DNA from: Oleispirillum naphthae
GTDB lineage: Bacteria; Pseudomonadota; Alphaproteobacteria; Rhodospirillales; Rhodospirillaceae
Reading direction: 5' to 3'
Assembly: GCA_027864655.1 (NCBI GenBank)
Contig: JAQAZG010000003.1
Span: 226,972-290,971, forward strand
Length of the DNA: 64,000 nucleotides
This document shows, piece after piece, positions 33,921 through 43,580 of the stretch; the first letter of the stretch is position 1; each line of letters starts with the position of its first letter. Below the pieces are notes generated by a model. That model was not told the DNA's origin and searched no databases. It was given only the letters and a program-made list of their open reading frames with translations. A program made the translations under genes and the position numbers.

Positions 33921-35051
33921 GTGTATAGGCCGAAGATACTCGTCGCGTGTCAGGATCAAGCGACTCGGCAACGGTTTGCCGAGACGATGCGTTTTCGCTA
34001 TCGCGCGGTCGCGGTCGAGGACGGCTGGCTCGCCCTGCACCTGGTCAACACCACCCAGTTTTCCGCCATGGTCATCGCCGAGCGCCTGGAGTCCCTCTCC
34101 GGCCTCGACGTCGCCTATTCGGTGCGCGAGAGCCACCGCAACGCCCATGTGCCGATCATGCTGGTGGCGGAGCGGATCACCGCGCGCATCCGCGACATGG
34201 TGGAATCCGGCGTCATCGACTGCTGCGTCGATCAGGCCGCCGAGACCGGCTCTTTTCTCTTCGAGTTCAATTCGATGTGCGGCGCACACGCGGAGCGCGC
34301 GTGGTCGGCCCTGGAATCCGACGTGGCGCGTGTGCTCTCCACGGCGCGCGGCACCTACAAGGCGGTATTCGCCGCCAGCACCACCGACGAGCCGCTCGAC
34401 GCCCGCCTGCTGGCGGAGACCGCCGACGCCGTGGTCGAGGCGGTGAAGAACGGCCGCGTCACCGCGGTGATGCGGGCGTTGCAGACCCACGACGACTACA
34501 CCTTCGTGCACTCGCTCAGCGTGTCCGCGGTGCTCGCCTTCTTCGGCCGCGAGATCGGCATCCGCGACGGCGATCTCGGGGTGATGGCGCAGGCGGGGTT
34601 CGCCCACGACTTCGGCAAACGGGTGATGCCGCATGCCATCCTCTACAAGCCCGGCCTGCTGGATACCGCACAGATGGTGGTGATTCGCCGCCATGCGCAG
34701 GCCGCGGGCGAAATCCTGCGCCGTTCGGAGGGCATTCCGGCGGAGGTGATCAACGTCGCGGAACGCCACCACGAACGCCTCAACGGCACCGGCTATCCCA
34801 ACGGCCTCACCGGGGCGGAGATCGACGACCTCTCGATGGTCGCGGCGGTCGGCGACGTGTTCTCCGCGCTCATCGACAACCGCTGCTACAAGCCGCGCTA
34901 CGCGCCGCAGGAGGCGCTGCGCATGCTGCGCGACATGGCCGGGCCGCACCTCGAACCGCACCACGTGGCGAAGTTCATCGAGGTGATGAACGACACCGGC
35001 TTTGCGGCATGGATGGCGCCCCCCCTGGACGAGGGGGTTCCCGGCGAGTAG
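33921..35051 (+). CDS. HD-GYP domain protein with degenerate receiver domain
   Basis: The 376-residue protein has an N-terminal receiver-like domain (about 1-120) whose phospho-acceptor position reads MVIAERLE, with no Asp in the usual place, then an HD-GYP domain. The HD pair is His229-Asp230 in FAHDFGK, and HHERLNGTGYPNGL carries Gly291-Tyr292-Pro293. HD-GYP proteins hydrolyse cyclic di-GMP and so favour motility; residue 288 is Asn where Asp is most common, a tolerated change. I chose GTG 33921 because AGGAGAG lies five bases ahead and the receiver starts at once. Confidence 0.87.
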   Translation: MYRPKILVACQDQATRQRFAETMRFRYRAVAVEDGWLALHLVNTTQFSAMVIAERLESLSGLDVAYSVRESHRNAHVPIMLVAERITARIRDMVESGVIDCCVDQAAETGSFLFEFNSMCGAHAERAWSALESDVARVLSTARGTYKAVFAASTTDEPLDARLLAETADAVVEAVKNGRVTAVMRALQTHDDYTFVHSLSVSAVLAFFGREIGIRDGDLGVMAQAGFAHDFGKRVMPHAILYKPGLLDTAQMVVIRRHAQAAGEILRRSEGIPAEVINVAERHHERLNGTGYPNGLTGAEIDDLSMVAAVGDVFSALIDNRCYKPRYAPQEALRMLRDMAGPHLEPHHVAKFIEVMNDTGFAAWMAPPLDEGVPGE

Positions 35052-35141
35052 CGGCGGATTTTCTTTTTCGGAAACGTGTGGTAGGGATCGGCGGCAGAGG
35101 CCGCCTTTATTATGCGCGGCGCGCACGCGGGGAGAAGCGGC

Positions 35142-35504
35142 ATGAGCGGAATGCGGTTGGGCTTTCTGGCGGTGGCGGTGGCGGCGGCGCTGGCCGCGGC
35201 GCTGGCCGCGCGTTTCCTGATGATCGAGCCGCGCGGCGCCGAGCTGATGTGCTCGATGCAGGGCGCGGCTGCCTGGTGCCCGCTGCGCGCCGCCCTGGCG
35301 CCGGTGTTCGACTACCAGGGTTTCGGTATCGCCAGCCTTGCCGCCGGGCTGTTCGCCGCCTGGAAACGCCGCCCCGCCTGGGGGGTGGCCGCGCTTCTCT
35401 TCGGCGCGGTGGGGCTGGTGCTGTTCAACGTGGAGCTGGCCGCCGCGGGCGCCGTGCTCGGTCTCATCGCGGTGACGCGGCAGACCCCGGCGCAGGCCGC
35501 GTGA
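35142..35504 (+). CDS. Small inner-membrane protein of unknown function
   Basis: The 120-residue product has three or four membrane segments (about 5-25, 50-70, 78-95, 97-113) and two cysteines in a short periplasmic or cytoplasmic loop (MCSMQGAAAWCPLR). The two Cys spaced by nine residues, next to a DYQGFG stretch, could form a disulfide. I do not recognise a family. ATG 35142 has GGGGAGAAG upstream. Its last 41 bases overlap the convergent GH17-like gene. Confidence 0.6.
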   Translation: MSGMRLGFLAVAVAAALAAALAARFLMIEPRGAELMCSMQGAAAWCPLRAALAPVFDYQGFGIASLAAGLFAAWKRRPAWGVAALLFGAVGLVLFNVELAAAGAVLGLIAVTRQTPAQAA

Positions 35505-37044
35505 ACAAAATCGACCCGGCGAGCAGCACCCCCGCAGCCGCCCACAGCCACGCCTGGGCGTTGGCCGCGCCTTCGTGGATCGAAACCCCGATGGCGCTTG
35601 CCGCGAGCAGCGCGGCCACCGCCTTTTCCTCGCGCGGCGCGGCGGGCAGGCGGATCAGCGCGAAGCCCACCGCCGGGATCAGGAACATGCTGACCGGGAA
35701 GTCGCGGTAGCGCGAATCGAACAGCAGGCCGAGGCTCGAAACCGCCATGCCCGCCACCGCGGCGAAGCGCATCCGCGCCGCCGTGGCGAACGGGCAGAAG
35801 CGCGCCCGCGGGCAGGCGCAGGCGGGTTTGTCCGCAGGGCGCAGCCCGGAGAGGATGCGCAGCATCACCCAGGCGAGCCCGGCGGAGAACACCAGCCAGA
35901 CCCCGTTGACCGCCCATTCCTCGACGCCGCGGCTGGACGCCAGCATGTGGCGCGCCTGTAGCGTCAGGGCGCTCGCCATGGCGAAGCCGCCGACGTCGAG
36001 AATCACCACCGTGGAGAGGTCCATCCTCTCGCGCCGGGCCATCGCCGCGCCCACCGGCAGCAGCCCGAGGATCAGCGCCGCGGCGATCCAGGCCGAGGCG
36101 TCCGGCCATTCCACCACCGGGCCATGGGTGGAAACCTTCTGCACCCGGTCGGCGTCGAAGAAGCCCCAGGCGCCGCCCACCGTGCCCTCCAGCAGGCGCT
36201 TCCACGGCTGGTCGAACGCCTCGATCAGGTTGTAGTCCGCCCCCGCCGCCTCCGCCGCGCTCATGAACTCGCGGATGAAGCGCGTCTGGTTGAGACGGCT
36301 CGGCTCCGCGCCCTCGCGGCGGCGGCCCTCCGACGGCCAGCCGACCTCGCCGATGAGAATCGGCTTGCCGGAAAAGCGCTCGCGCATCTGTCGCCACACC
36401 GCCATCACGTGCCTGATCGCCGCGTCGATCGGCGTCGGGTCGTCCTCCCAGTAGGGCAGCAGGTGGATGGTGACGAAATCCACGGCATCGGCCAGCTCCG
36501 GACTCTTCAGCCAGAACTCCCAGACGTCGGCGTAGGTGACCGGCAGGGGTTGGGCCAGCCCGGCGCGCAGCTGCGCGATATAGGCGGCCAGGCCCGCCGC
36601 CGTCTGCTCGCCGCGCAGCAGCACCTCGTTGCCGACGATCAGCCCCTTGATCGCCTCCGGGTGCGCGTTCGCCGCGGCGATCAGGCGCTCGAGCTCCAAC
36701 CGGTTGTCCGCGTCCTTGCGGCCGATCCACGCCCCGGCGTAGACGCGCATCCCCAGGCGCGCCGCGATCTCCGGCAGCTTGTCCAGCCCCTGGCCGGTGG
36801 CATAGGTGCGCACGCAGCCGGTGAAGCCCGACAGCACCTTCAAATCCCGCTCGATCTGTGTGGGCGGGATCACCAGCTTGGCGTCGAAGGGCGACTGGCC
36901 GCGCTCGTAGGGCGCATAGGAGACGCAGGCCACCTTCTCCGAACTGCCGTCCGGCAGCGGCTGGGCGCGGCTCTTGTCGTAGAAGAACAATGCGGCGGCA
37001 AGCGCGCACAGAACGGAGGCGATCACGGCAGGAGTGCGGGTCAT
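35464..37044 (-). CDS. GH17-like glucanase/transglycosylase domain fused to a membrane domain
   Basis: The 526-residue protein begins with a membrane anchor (about 5-22), then a periplasmic glycoside hydrolase family 17-like barrel (about 35-320) with the two expected carboxylates: Glu140 in IVGNEVLL (acid/base) and Glu233 in IGEVGWPSEG (nucleophile). From about residue 325 on there are roughly seven membrane helices. Proteins like this remodel beta-1,3/1,6-glucans during cyclic glucan or exopolysaccharide synthesis. No glucan synthase gene adjoins it. A cysteine-rich loop (ACACPRARFC) connects two helices. Confidence 0.78.
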   Translation of the reverse strand: MTRTPAVIASVLCALAAALFFYDKSRAQPLPDGSSEKVACVSYAPYERGQSPFDAKLVIPPTQIERDLKVLSGFTGCVRTYATGQGLDKLPEIAARLGMRVYAGAWIGRKDADNRLELERLIAAANAHPEAIKGLIVGNEVLLRGEQTAAGLAAYIAQLRAGLAQPLPVTYADVWEFWLKSPELADAVDFVTIHLLPYWEDDPTPIDAAIRHVMAVWRQMRERFSGKPILIGEVGWPSEGRRREGAEPSRLNQTRFIREFMSAAEAAGADYNLIEAFDQPWKRLLEGTVGGAWGFFDADRVQKVSTHGPVVEWPDASAWIAAALILGLLPVGAAMARRERMDLSTVVILDVGGFAMASALTLQARHMLASSRGVEEWAVNGVWLVFSAGLAWVMLRILSGLRPADKPACACPRARFCPFATAARMRFAAVAGMAVSSLGLLFDSRYRDFPVSMFLIPAVGFALIRLPAAPREEKAVAALLAASAIGVSIHEGAANAQAWLWAAAGVLLAGSILFTRPAPGSAASPR

Positions 37045-37215
37045 CGGGCGGTTCCCGGCGGAGGGAGAAAAAACGAAGGCGCAAACAGCAATGCAGGCGT
37101 GCGGGGGCCCTGTCAACCGCGGTTTTCCCGACGCGTTTTTTCCCTGGCGCGGCGCGCCCGGCGGCTCCAGATTGTAGGCCAGGGGGATACACCGAAGAGA
37201 GAAGGAAGAGTTGCC

Positions 37216-38208
<993 letters not shown>

Positions 38209-38211
<3 letters not shown>

Positions 38212-38445
38212 AACCAAAACGTTGCGAGGGGACATCTCCGCCTCGGAAACGCCCACTGGGCGTTTCCGCCGCCTTCGGCGGACGGCTACGATCCCCTCGC
38301 GCACCCCATGACTTTGGTTCTTGCGCGTAGCGCCATAGGACCATGCGTGTGGCACGCAACGGCTTATCCCGCTTCGCGGAAAACCAGTTATGGGGTCTGG
38401 GGCCCGCGGCACCAGTGGGGTCCAGGGGCAGCGCCCCTGGCCTGG
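38209..38445 (+). repeat. Composite palindromic intergenic repeat, copy R6 (with insertion)
   Basis: The left end TAAAACCAAAACGTTGCGAG includes the acuI stop codon. Inside the first hairpin module is an extra segment with its own hairpins, GGAAACGCCCACTGGGCGTTTCC (23 bases, 38248-38270 approximately; arms GGAAACGCCC and GGGCGTTTCC) and CCGCCTTCGGCGG. Then come the core CTTTGGTTCTTGCGCG-TAGCGCCATA, the CCGCTTCGCGGAAAACCAG arm and the distal hairpins. It lies between convergent genes. Confidence 0.83.
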
Positions 38446-38457
38446 CCTTTTCCCCGC

Positions 38458-40719
38458 CTATTTACTCGACAGCACCCATTCGCCGGACCAGTTTTCCGGC
38501 GGCGGTTCGGCGAGGAAGTGGGCGCAGCGGTCGATATAGAGCTGCGAGGGTTTGTCTTCCGGGCGGGCGGCCAGCGCGCGGGTGAAGGCGGTTTGCGCGG
38601 CGGCGAAGTCGCGGCCGCGGTAGAGGCCGATGCCCTCGCGGAAGTGGCCGAGCACCTCGGCCATGTTGGGGAAGCTTTCCGGGGTGTGGAATTCGAGGAG
38701 TTCGTAGACGCCGACCGCCTCGGTCTTGCCCTTGACCACCACCTTGTCGATGTCGCGCATGCGGTAGGTGGATTTCAGCTTCTCGACGGTGAATTCGCTG
38801 AGGAGCGCCTGTGCGCCGTATTGCTTGGAGGCGCTTTCCAGCCGCGAGGCGAGGTTCACGCCGTCGCCGATGACGGTGTAGTCCATGCGTTTGGGCGAGC
38901 CGATGTTGCCGGAGACCACGGTATCGGTGTTGAGCCCGATGCCGATGGCGAGCGGGCGGGAGCCCGCGGCGGTGCGGTGGAGGTTGAAGTCGGCGAGTTC
39001 GCGCAGCATGGCGATGGCGGCGCGCACCGCGCGGTCTTCGTCGTCGTCGTGGCCGAGGGGGGTGCCGAACACCGCCATGATCGCGTCGCCGATGAATTTG
39101 TCGAGCATGCCGCCTTCCGCCTGGATGCAATCGACCATGCGGGTGAAGTAGGCGTTGAGGAGCTGCACGATGCCCTGGGCGCCGAGTTCCTCCGACAGCG
39201 TGGTGAAGCTGCGGATGTCGGAGAACAGCACGGTGGCGGGCTTGGCCTGGCCGCCGAGGATGTCCTCCCCCGCTTCCAGCAGGCGGTCGGCGAGGGCGGC
39301 GTCCATGTAGCGGGACATCGTGCTCTTCATGCGTTTTTCCGAGCTGATGTCTTCGATCAGCAGCATCGTGCCCATCGCCTTGCCCTTGCCGTCGCGCAGG
39401 GGGGAGACGGTCATGTTGACCGAGACGGTGGCATCGCCGACGGCGAGCGCGGCGTCGATGGTGTGTTCCGGCGCGCCGGTTTCCGTCACCTTGGCGATGC
39501 GTTCCAGCACCCATGCGTCGGCGGTGGGAAAGACCTCCGCCGCGGGCTTGTCGGCGAGGTCGCGCGCGGCGCGTTTGAGGATGCGGGCGGCGGCGGCGTT
39601 GGCGGTGACGATGTGGCCCTCCGGCGAGACGGTGAGCACGCCGTTGGACATGCTTTCCAGCATGCTCTCGTTGTAGTTCTTCACCGTCTGCACGTCGTCG
39701 AAGAGCTTGGCGTTTTCCAGGCCGATGGAGATTTGCGCGGTGAAGGCCTTGAGGCGGGCCTCGTCCTCGGCGGTGAAGACGCCGCCGCGCTTGTTGAGCA
39801 CCTGGGTGACGCCGATCACCTTGCCCGCCTTGTTGGCCACCGGCACGCAGAGGATGGAGCGGGTGAAGAAGCCGGTCTTCTTGTCGAAGCCGGGGTTGAA
39901 TCGCAGGTCGGCGTAGGCGTGGGGGATGTTCACCGACCGGCCGGAGGTGAACACCGCGCCCGCGATGCCCGCGGTGTTGGGCAGGCGGATCTTCTGCGCG
40001 CCGAGACCTTCGCCGATCTCGGTATAGAGTTCGCCGGTCTTCTCGTCGTTGAGGAAGAGGGTGGAGCGCTCGGCATTCAGCATGCGGGTGACCGCGCTCA
40101 TGATCTTCTGCAACAGCGGCCCGAGCATGATTTCGGTGGAGGCCTCGGTGACCACGCCGAGGAAGGCGTTCTCCTGCTTGCGGCTCGCCTCCAGGGTCTG
40201 CACGAACAGGCTGCCCTTGAGCACGATCGCCGCCTGGGTGTTCATCGCGGTGACCAGGGAGAGGTCGTCGCCGGAAAACGCGCCGTCGATCTTGTTGAGG
40301 ATCTGCGCGACGCCGATGGGTTCGCCGCGCAGGGTGCGGATCGGCGCGGTGAGCACGTTGCGCGTCTTGAAGCCGGTGCGGCGGTCGATGTCCGGGTTGA
40401 AGCGTTCGTCGGCGTAGGCGTCGGGGACGATCAGCCCCGCGCCCTCGGTGAACACGTGACCGGCCAGCCCGCTGCCGTTGAGGATGCGGATTTCGCGGGT
40501 GACGCCGCCGACGACGACGCGGGAATAGAGTTCCCGGGTGTCCGGGTCGTTGAGGAAGATGGTGCCGCGTTCGGCCTTGAGCGCCTGGGTGGCGATGTCG
40601 ATGAGGATTTGCAGCTGCGCGTCCAGGCCTTCCGCCTCGGCCATGCGCTGGGTGAGGTGCAGCAGCAGGCGCTCGGTGTCGCGGGTCTGGGCCTGCCGGG
40701 GCTTGCGTGGGGCTTTCAT
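38458..40719 (-). CDS. Adenylate/guanylate cyclase with two GAF domains and a PAS domain
   Basis: The 753-residue cytoplasmic protein has two GAF domains (about 20-185 and 205-370; the paired PDAYADERFNPDIDRRTGFK and PHAYADLRFNPGFDKKTGFF are typical), a PAS domain (about 385-500) and a class III nucleotidyl cyclase domain (about 525-680) starting ATVLFSDIRSFTTLSEELG with metal Asp residues and DYTVIGDGVNLASRLE. The GAF pairs resemble those of cyanobacterial CyaB-type cyclases, which bind cAMP. The C-terminus adds a TPR-like tail. Its ATG overlaps the stop of a coiled-coil gene (ATGA), so they are co-translated. Confidence 0.9.
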   Translation of the reverse strand: MKAPRKPRQAQTRDTERLLLHLTQRMAEAEGLDAQLQILIDIATQALKAERGTIFLNDPDTRELYSRVVVGGVTREIRILNGSGLAGHVFTEGAGLIVPDAYADERFNPDIDRRTGFKTRNVLTAPIRTLRGEPIGVAQILNKIDGAFSGDDLSLVTAMNTQAAIVLKGSLFVQTLEASRKQENAFLGVVTEASTEIMLGPLLQKIMSAVTRMLNAERSTLFLNDEKTGELYTEIGEGLGAQKIRLPNTAGIAGAVFTSGRSVNIPHAYADLRFNPGFDKKTGFFTRSILCVPVANKAGKVIGVTQVLNKRGGVFTAEDEARLKAFTAQISIGLENAKLFDDVQTVKNYNESMLESMSNGVLTVSPEGHIVTANAAAARILKRAARDLADKPAAEVFPTADAWVLERIAKVTETGAPEHTIDAALAVGDATVSVNMTVSPLRDGKGKAMGTMLLIEDISSEKRMKSTMSRYMDAALADRLLEAGEDILGGQAKPATVLFSDIRSFTTLSEELGAQGIVQLLNAYFTRMVDCIQAEGGMLDKFIGDAIMAVFGTPLGHDDDEDRAVRAAIAMLRELADFNLHRTAAGSRPLAIGIGLNTDTVVSGNIGSPKRMDYTVIGDGVNLASRLESASKQYGAQALLSEFTVEKLKSTYRMRDIDKVVVKGKTEAVGVYELLEFHTPESFPNMAEVLGHFREGIGLYRGRDFAAAQTAFTRALAARPEDKPSQLYIDRCAHFLAEPPPENWSGEWVLSSK

Positions 40720-41162
40720 GTCGGGTTCTCCGGCGCGCGGCGGTCCAGCGCATCGCGCAGGGCCTGGACGGTGGCGCGCAGTTCGGCGATTTCGGCGGCG
40801 GCCCGCGCCGCGTTTTCCTGGGCGGTCTGGGCGCAGCCGTCGCGCAGGCGTTCCATCTCGTCGCGCAGGGCCGTGGCGGCGGCGCGAAGCTCGGCGATTT
40901 CCGCCTGGGCGGCGGCGCGTTCCGACTGTAGCGCGTGGTCGGATTCGAAGGCCTGCGCCTCCAGCGCGTCGCGCAGGCCCTGGACGGTTCCCTGGAGTTG
41001 CAGGATGGTGCCGTGGCTTTCGGAGAGCGCCGCCTGCACCGCGGCGTCGCGCCCGGCCTGCGCGGCGTCCAGCGCGTCGCGCAGCGCCTGCACGGTTTCG
41101 CGCAGGTGGCGCTCCGTGCGTTCCCGGTCGCTGACCCCGAACTCTTCCGCCGCGGCGTGCAT
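40716..41162 (-). CDS. Coiled-coil protein with four internal repeats, partner of the cyclase
   Basis: The 148-residue product is almost entirely a predicted coiled coil, rich in Ala, Arg and Glu with few hydrophobics. It contains four versions of one motif: TVQALRDALDAAQ, TVQGLRDALEAQ, AATALRDEMERLR and TVQALRDALDRR. I do not recognise a family. Translation is coupled to the downstream cyclase by an ATGA overlap, so it probably binds or clusters the cyclase. GGGTGAGG precedes ATG 41162. Confidence 0.7.
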   Translation of the reverse strand: MHAAAEEFGVSDRERTERHLRETVQALRDALDAAQAGRDAAVQAALSESHGTILQLQGTVQGLRDALEAQAFESDHALQSERAAAQAEIAELRAAATALRDEMERLRDGCAQTAQENAARAAAEIAELRATVQALRDALDRRAPENPT

Positions 41163-41346
41163 TGTGCCTCACCCTCGTCCGTGTCGCAGTAGATTGCCAT
41201 AAAACCCGCGTTCTGGAAAAGGTTGCGCGATGGCGGAATTCGATTCATGCGAAGCGTGAAAAACGATCGTTTGCGGCGGAAGCGGGGCATCCTTAATCTT
41301 TAATCGATTGGGTCTGTCACTTTTTTGACGGCGGGGACGACTGTCG

Positions 41347-42225
41347 ATGACCGGTGGCCTGGACGAACGCACGGCGGATCATCTGAAAACCTGGGTCGGC
41401 CGCACCGAGACGGTGACCGACGAGATCGTCGCCGCGCAGGTCGCGGCGATGTCCGCGACGATCGACCGCGACGACCCGGCCCCCAAGCCCGGCGACCCCC
41501 TGCCCCCCCTCTGGCACTGGCTGTTCTTCATGCCGCGGATGCGCCGCTCCCTTCTCGGGCGCGATGGGCACCCGGCGCTCGGCGGCTTTCTGCCGCCGGT
41601 GCCGCTGCCGCGGCGGATGTGGGCGGGCAGCCGCCTGACCTGGACCTCGCCGCTCGCCGTCGGCGCGGCGGCGGAGAAGGTCTCCACCGTCGCCGACGTG
41701 GCGGTGAAGGAGGGCAAGACCGGGCCCCTGGTGTTCGTCACCGTGCGGCACGAACTGTTCCAGAAGGGCGTTTCCTGCCTGACCGAGGCACACGACATCG
41801 TCTACCGCGGCTACGACGCCCCCGGCGCGGCGAAGCCGAAGCCCCTGCCGCCGCCCGGCGTGCCCGAGTTTTCGCGCACCGTGACGCCCGATCCGGTGCT
41901 GCTGTTCCGCTATTCGGCGCTGACCTTCAACGGTCACCGCATCCATTACGACCGCAGCTTCTGCACCGGGGAGGAGGGCTATCCCGGCCTCGTCTTCCAC
42001 GGGCCGCTCACCGCCACCCTGCTGGTGGATCTGGTGCGCGGGCGCTTCCCCGGCGCGGATATCCGGTCGTTCGCATTCCGGGCGGTGAGCCCGCTGTTCG
42101 ATACTGCTCCGTTTTCCATCCACGGCTGCAAGACCCCACAGTCCGACGACGGAGCGTATACCCTCTGGGCCCAGAACCCGGAGGGCGCACTTGCCATGCA
42201 GGCGGAAATCCGGATCGCGGTCTGA
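41347..42225 (+). CDS. HTD2/MaoC-type acyl-CoA hydratase (mesaconyl-C4-CoA hydratase-like)
   Basis: The 292-residue double hot-dog protein matches the FAS1-like dehydratase / HTD2 group: an N-terminal half with WHWLFFMPRMRR and GGFLPPVPLPRRMWAGS, and a C-terminal half with FRYSALTFNGHRIHYDRSF and YPGLVFHGPLTATLL. Members hydrate mesaconyl-C4-CoA in the 3-hydroxypropionate cycle or other enoyl thioesters. The substrate here is not clear. The gene stands alone with a strong terminator after it; the next gene is a LysR regulator on the same strand. Confidence 0.82.
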   Translation: MTGGLDERTADHLKTWVGRTETVTDEIVAAQVAAMSATIDRDDPAPKPGDPLPPLWHWLFFMPRMRRSLLGRDGHPALGGFLPPVPLPRRMWAGSRLTWTSPLAVGAAAEKVSTVADVAVKEGKTGPLVFVTVRHELFQKGVSCLTEAHDIVYRGYDAPGAAKPKPLPPPGVPEFSRTVTPDPVLLFRYSALTFNGHRIHYDRSFCTGEEGYPGLVFHGPLTATLLVDLVRGRFPGADIRSFAFRAVSPLFDTAPFSIHGCKTPQSDDGAYTLWAQNPEGALAMQAEIRIAV

Positions 42226-42273
42226 CCCTCCGCGCCCGGATCGAAGGCCCCGTTTGCAGCGGCAAGACAGGGT

Positions 42274-42330
42274 AAAGGCTCCGGCTTCGCGCCGGTCCCC
42301 TCGTTCCTTTTGGCGCGGGCCGGAGCCTTT
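42274..42330 (+). terminator. Terminator after the HTD2/MaoC gene
   Basis: AAAGGCTCCGGC (42274-42285) and GCCGGAGCCTTT (42319-42330) pair perfectly over 12 bp. An inner CGCGCC/GGCGCG pair (42288-42293, 42312-42317) extends the stem. The A and T ends suit termination on either strand. Confidence 0.75.
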
Positions 42331-42513
42331 CATCCCTCCCCGGGCGGCGTCCCCCGCCCGCCGTCGGCGTGGTCCGTCCGCCATGCCGGCCATTCATGGC
42401 GATTCTTTGCCCGGCGCGGCGCAGTGCGACCGGAAAGGCTTTACCTGTCCCGCGTAAACCGGTTTAATACCTCCTGACATAAATCGGACGAAATCGCCGG
42501 ACTGGGGGTCGAG

Positions 42514-43458
42514 GTGAGCCGGACGCTGCCGCCGCTGATCGCTCTACGCAGTTTCGAATCCGCCGCGCGGCACTTGAGCTTCAAGGATGCCGCGGAGGAG
42601 TTGAGCGTCACGCCCTCGGCGGTGAGCCATCAGATTCACAACCTGGAGACTTTCCTCGGGGTGCGGCTGTTCCACCGCATGAACCGCGCCCTGCGCCTCA
42701 CCGGCGCGGGGGAAACCTATGTGATGAAGGTGCGCATCGCCTTCGACCAGATCGAACAGGCGACCCGCGACCTCGCGGCGATTTCCGGCACCGACGTGCT
42801 CACCCTCACCGCGCCGCCCAGCCTCACCGCCACCTGGCTGGTGCCGCGGCTGAAGGCCTTCCGCGACCAGTTCCCCGACATCGACATCCGCGTCAAGGGC
42901 ACCATGGACGACGTGGACTATGCGCGCGAGAACGTGGACGCCTCGATCCGCTACGGCTACGGCGACTGGCCGGGGCTGGAGGTGGAGCACCTCTCCACCG
43001 AACGCATGCTGGTGCTGTGCAGCCCCTCGCTGCTCAAGAGCGCGGCGCCGATGCGGGTGCCGGGGGACGTGCTCTCCCACCCGCTGATCCATTCCGAATG
43101 CCGCCTGACCGGCTGGGGCGACTGGTTGCGCGCCGCTGGCGTGCCCGCGCTGGAGGCTCTGGGCGGCTTCCGCTTCACCCATTCCGCGCACTCGCTGCGC
43201 GCCGCCGCCGACGGCCTGGGCGTCGCCCTGGAAAACGACCTGATGGCGGCGGACTACCTGGCGGAGGGGGTGCTGGTCGCGCCGTTCGCCGCCGACGTCA
43301 AGGTGTCCCGCCCCGCCGGATATTACTTCGTCTGTCCCGCCGACAATTTGCAGGTTCCGAAAATCCGCGCGGTGCGCGACTGGCTGCGCGAGGAGTTCCG
43401 CGCCTCCGATGCGCACTGCCTCGCCCGCGCCGAAATGGTAAACCTCGCGTCTTCTTGA
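42514..43458 (+). CDS. LysR-family transcriptional regulator, GcvA-like
   Basis: The 314-residue protein has the LysR helix-turn-helix (LRSFESAARHLSFKDAAEEL, SVTPSAVSHQIHNLE) and an effector domain with APPSLTATWLVPRLKAFRD. It is the second GcvA-type regulator in the window and differs in sequence from the one at 4947. GTG 42514 is the start, 7 bases after a weak GGGGTCGAGG. Targets are unknown. The HTD2/MaoC gene 288 bp upstream is on the same strand, so it is not a divergent target. Confidence 0.87.
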   Translation: MSRTLPPLIALRSFESAARHLSFKDAAEELSVTPSAVSHQIHNLETFLGVRLFHRMNRALRLTGAGETYVMKVRIAFDQIEQATRDLAAISGTDVLTLTAPPSLTATWLVPRLKAFRDQFPDIDIRVKGTMDDVDYARENVDASIRYGYGDWPGLEVEHLSTERMLVLCSPSLLKSAAPMRVPGDVLSHPLIHSECRLTGWGDWLRAAGVPALEALGGFRFTHSAHSLRAAADGLGVALENDLMAADYLAEGVLVAPFAADVKVSRPAGYYFVCPADNLQVPKIRAVRDWLREEFRASDAHCLARAEMVNLASS

Positions 43459-43580
43459 CGATTGTCATTCTTTGTTGGGTATCGGTTGTGTTCTCCTCGT
43501 AGTGCCCCGCCATGTCTGGGGTGCGGGCCAATCAAAAAACCTGTCCGCTCCGGGAAAGAAACCAAGAAAGGGAACAAACG

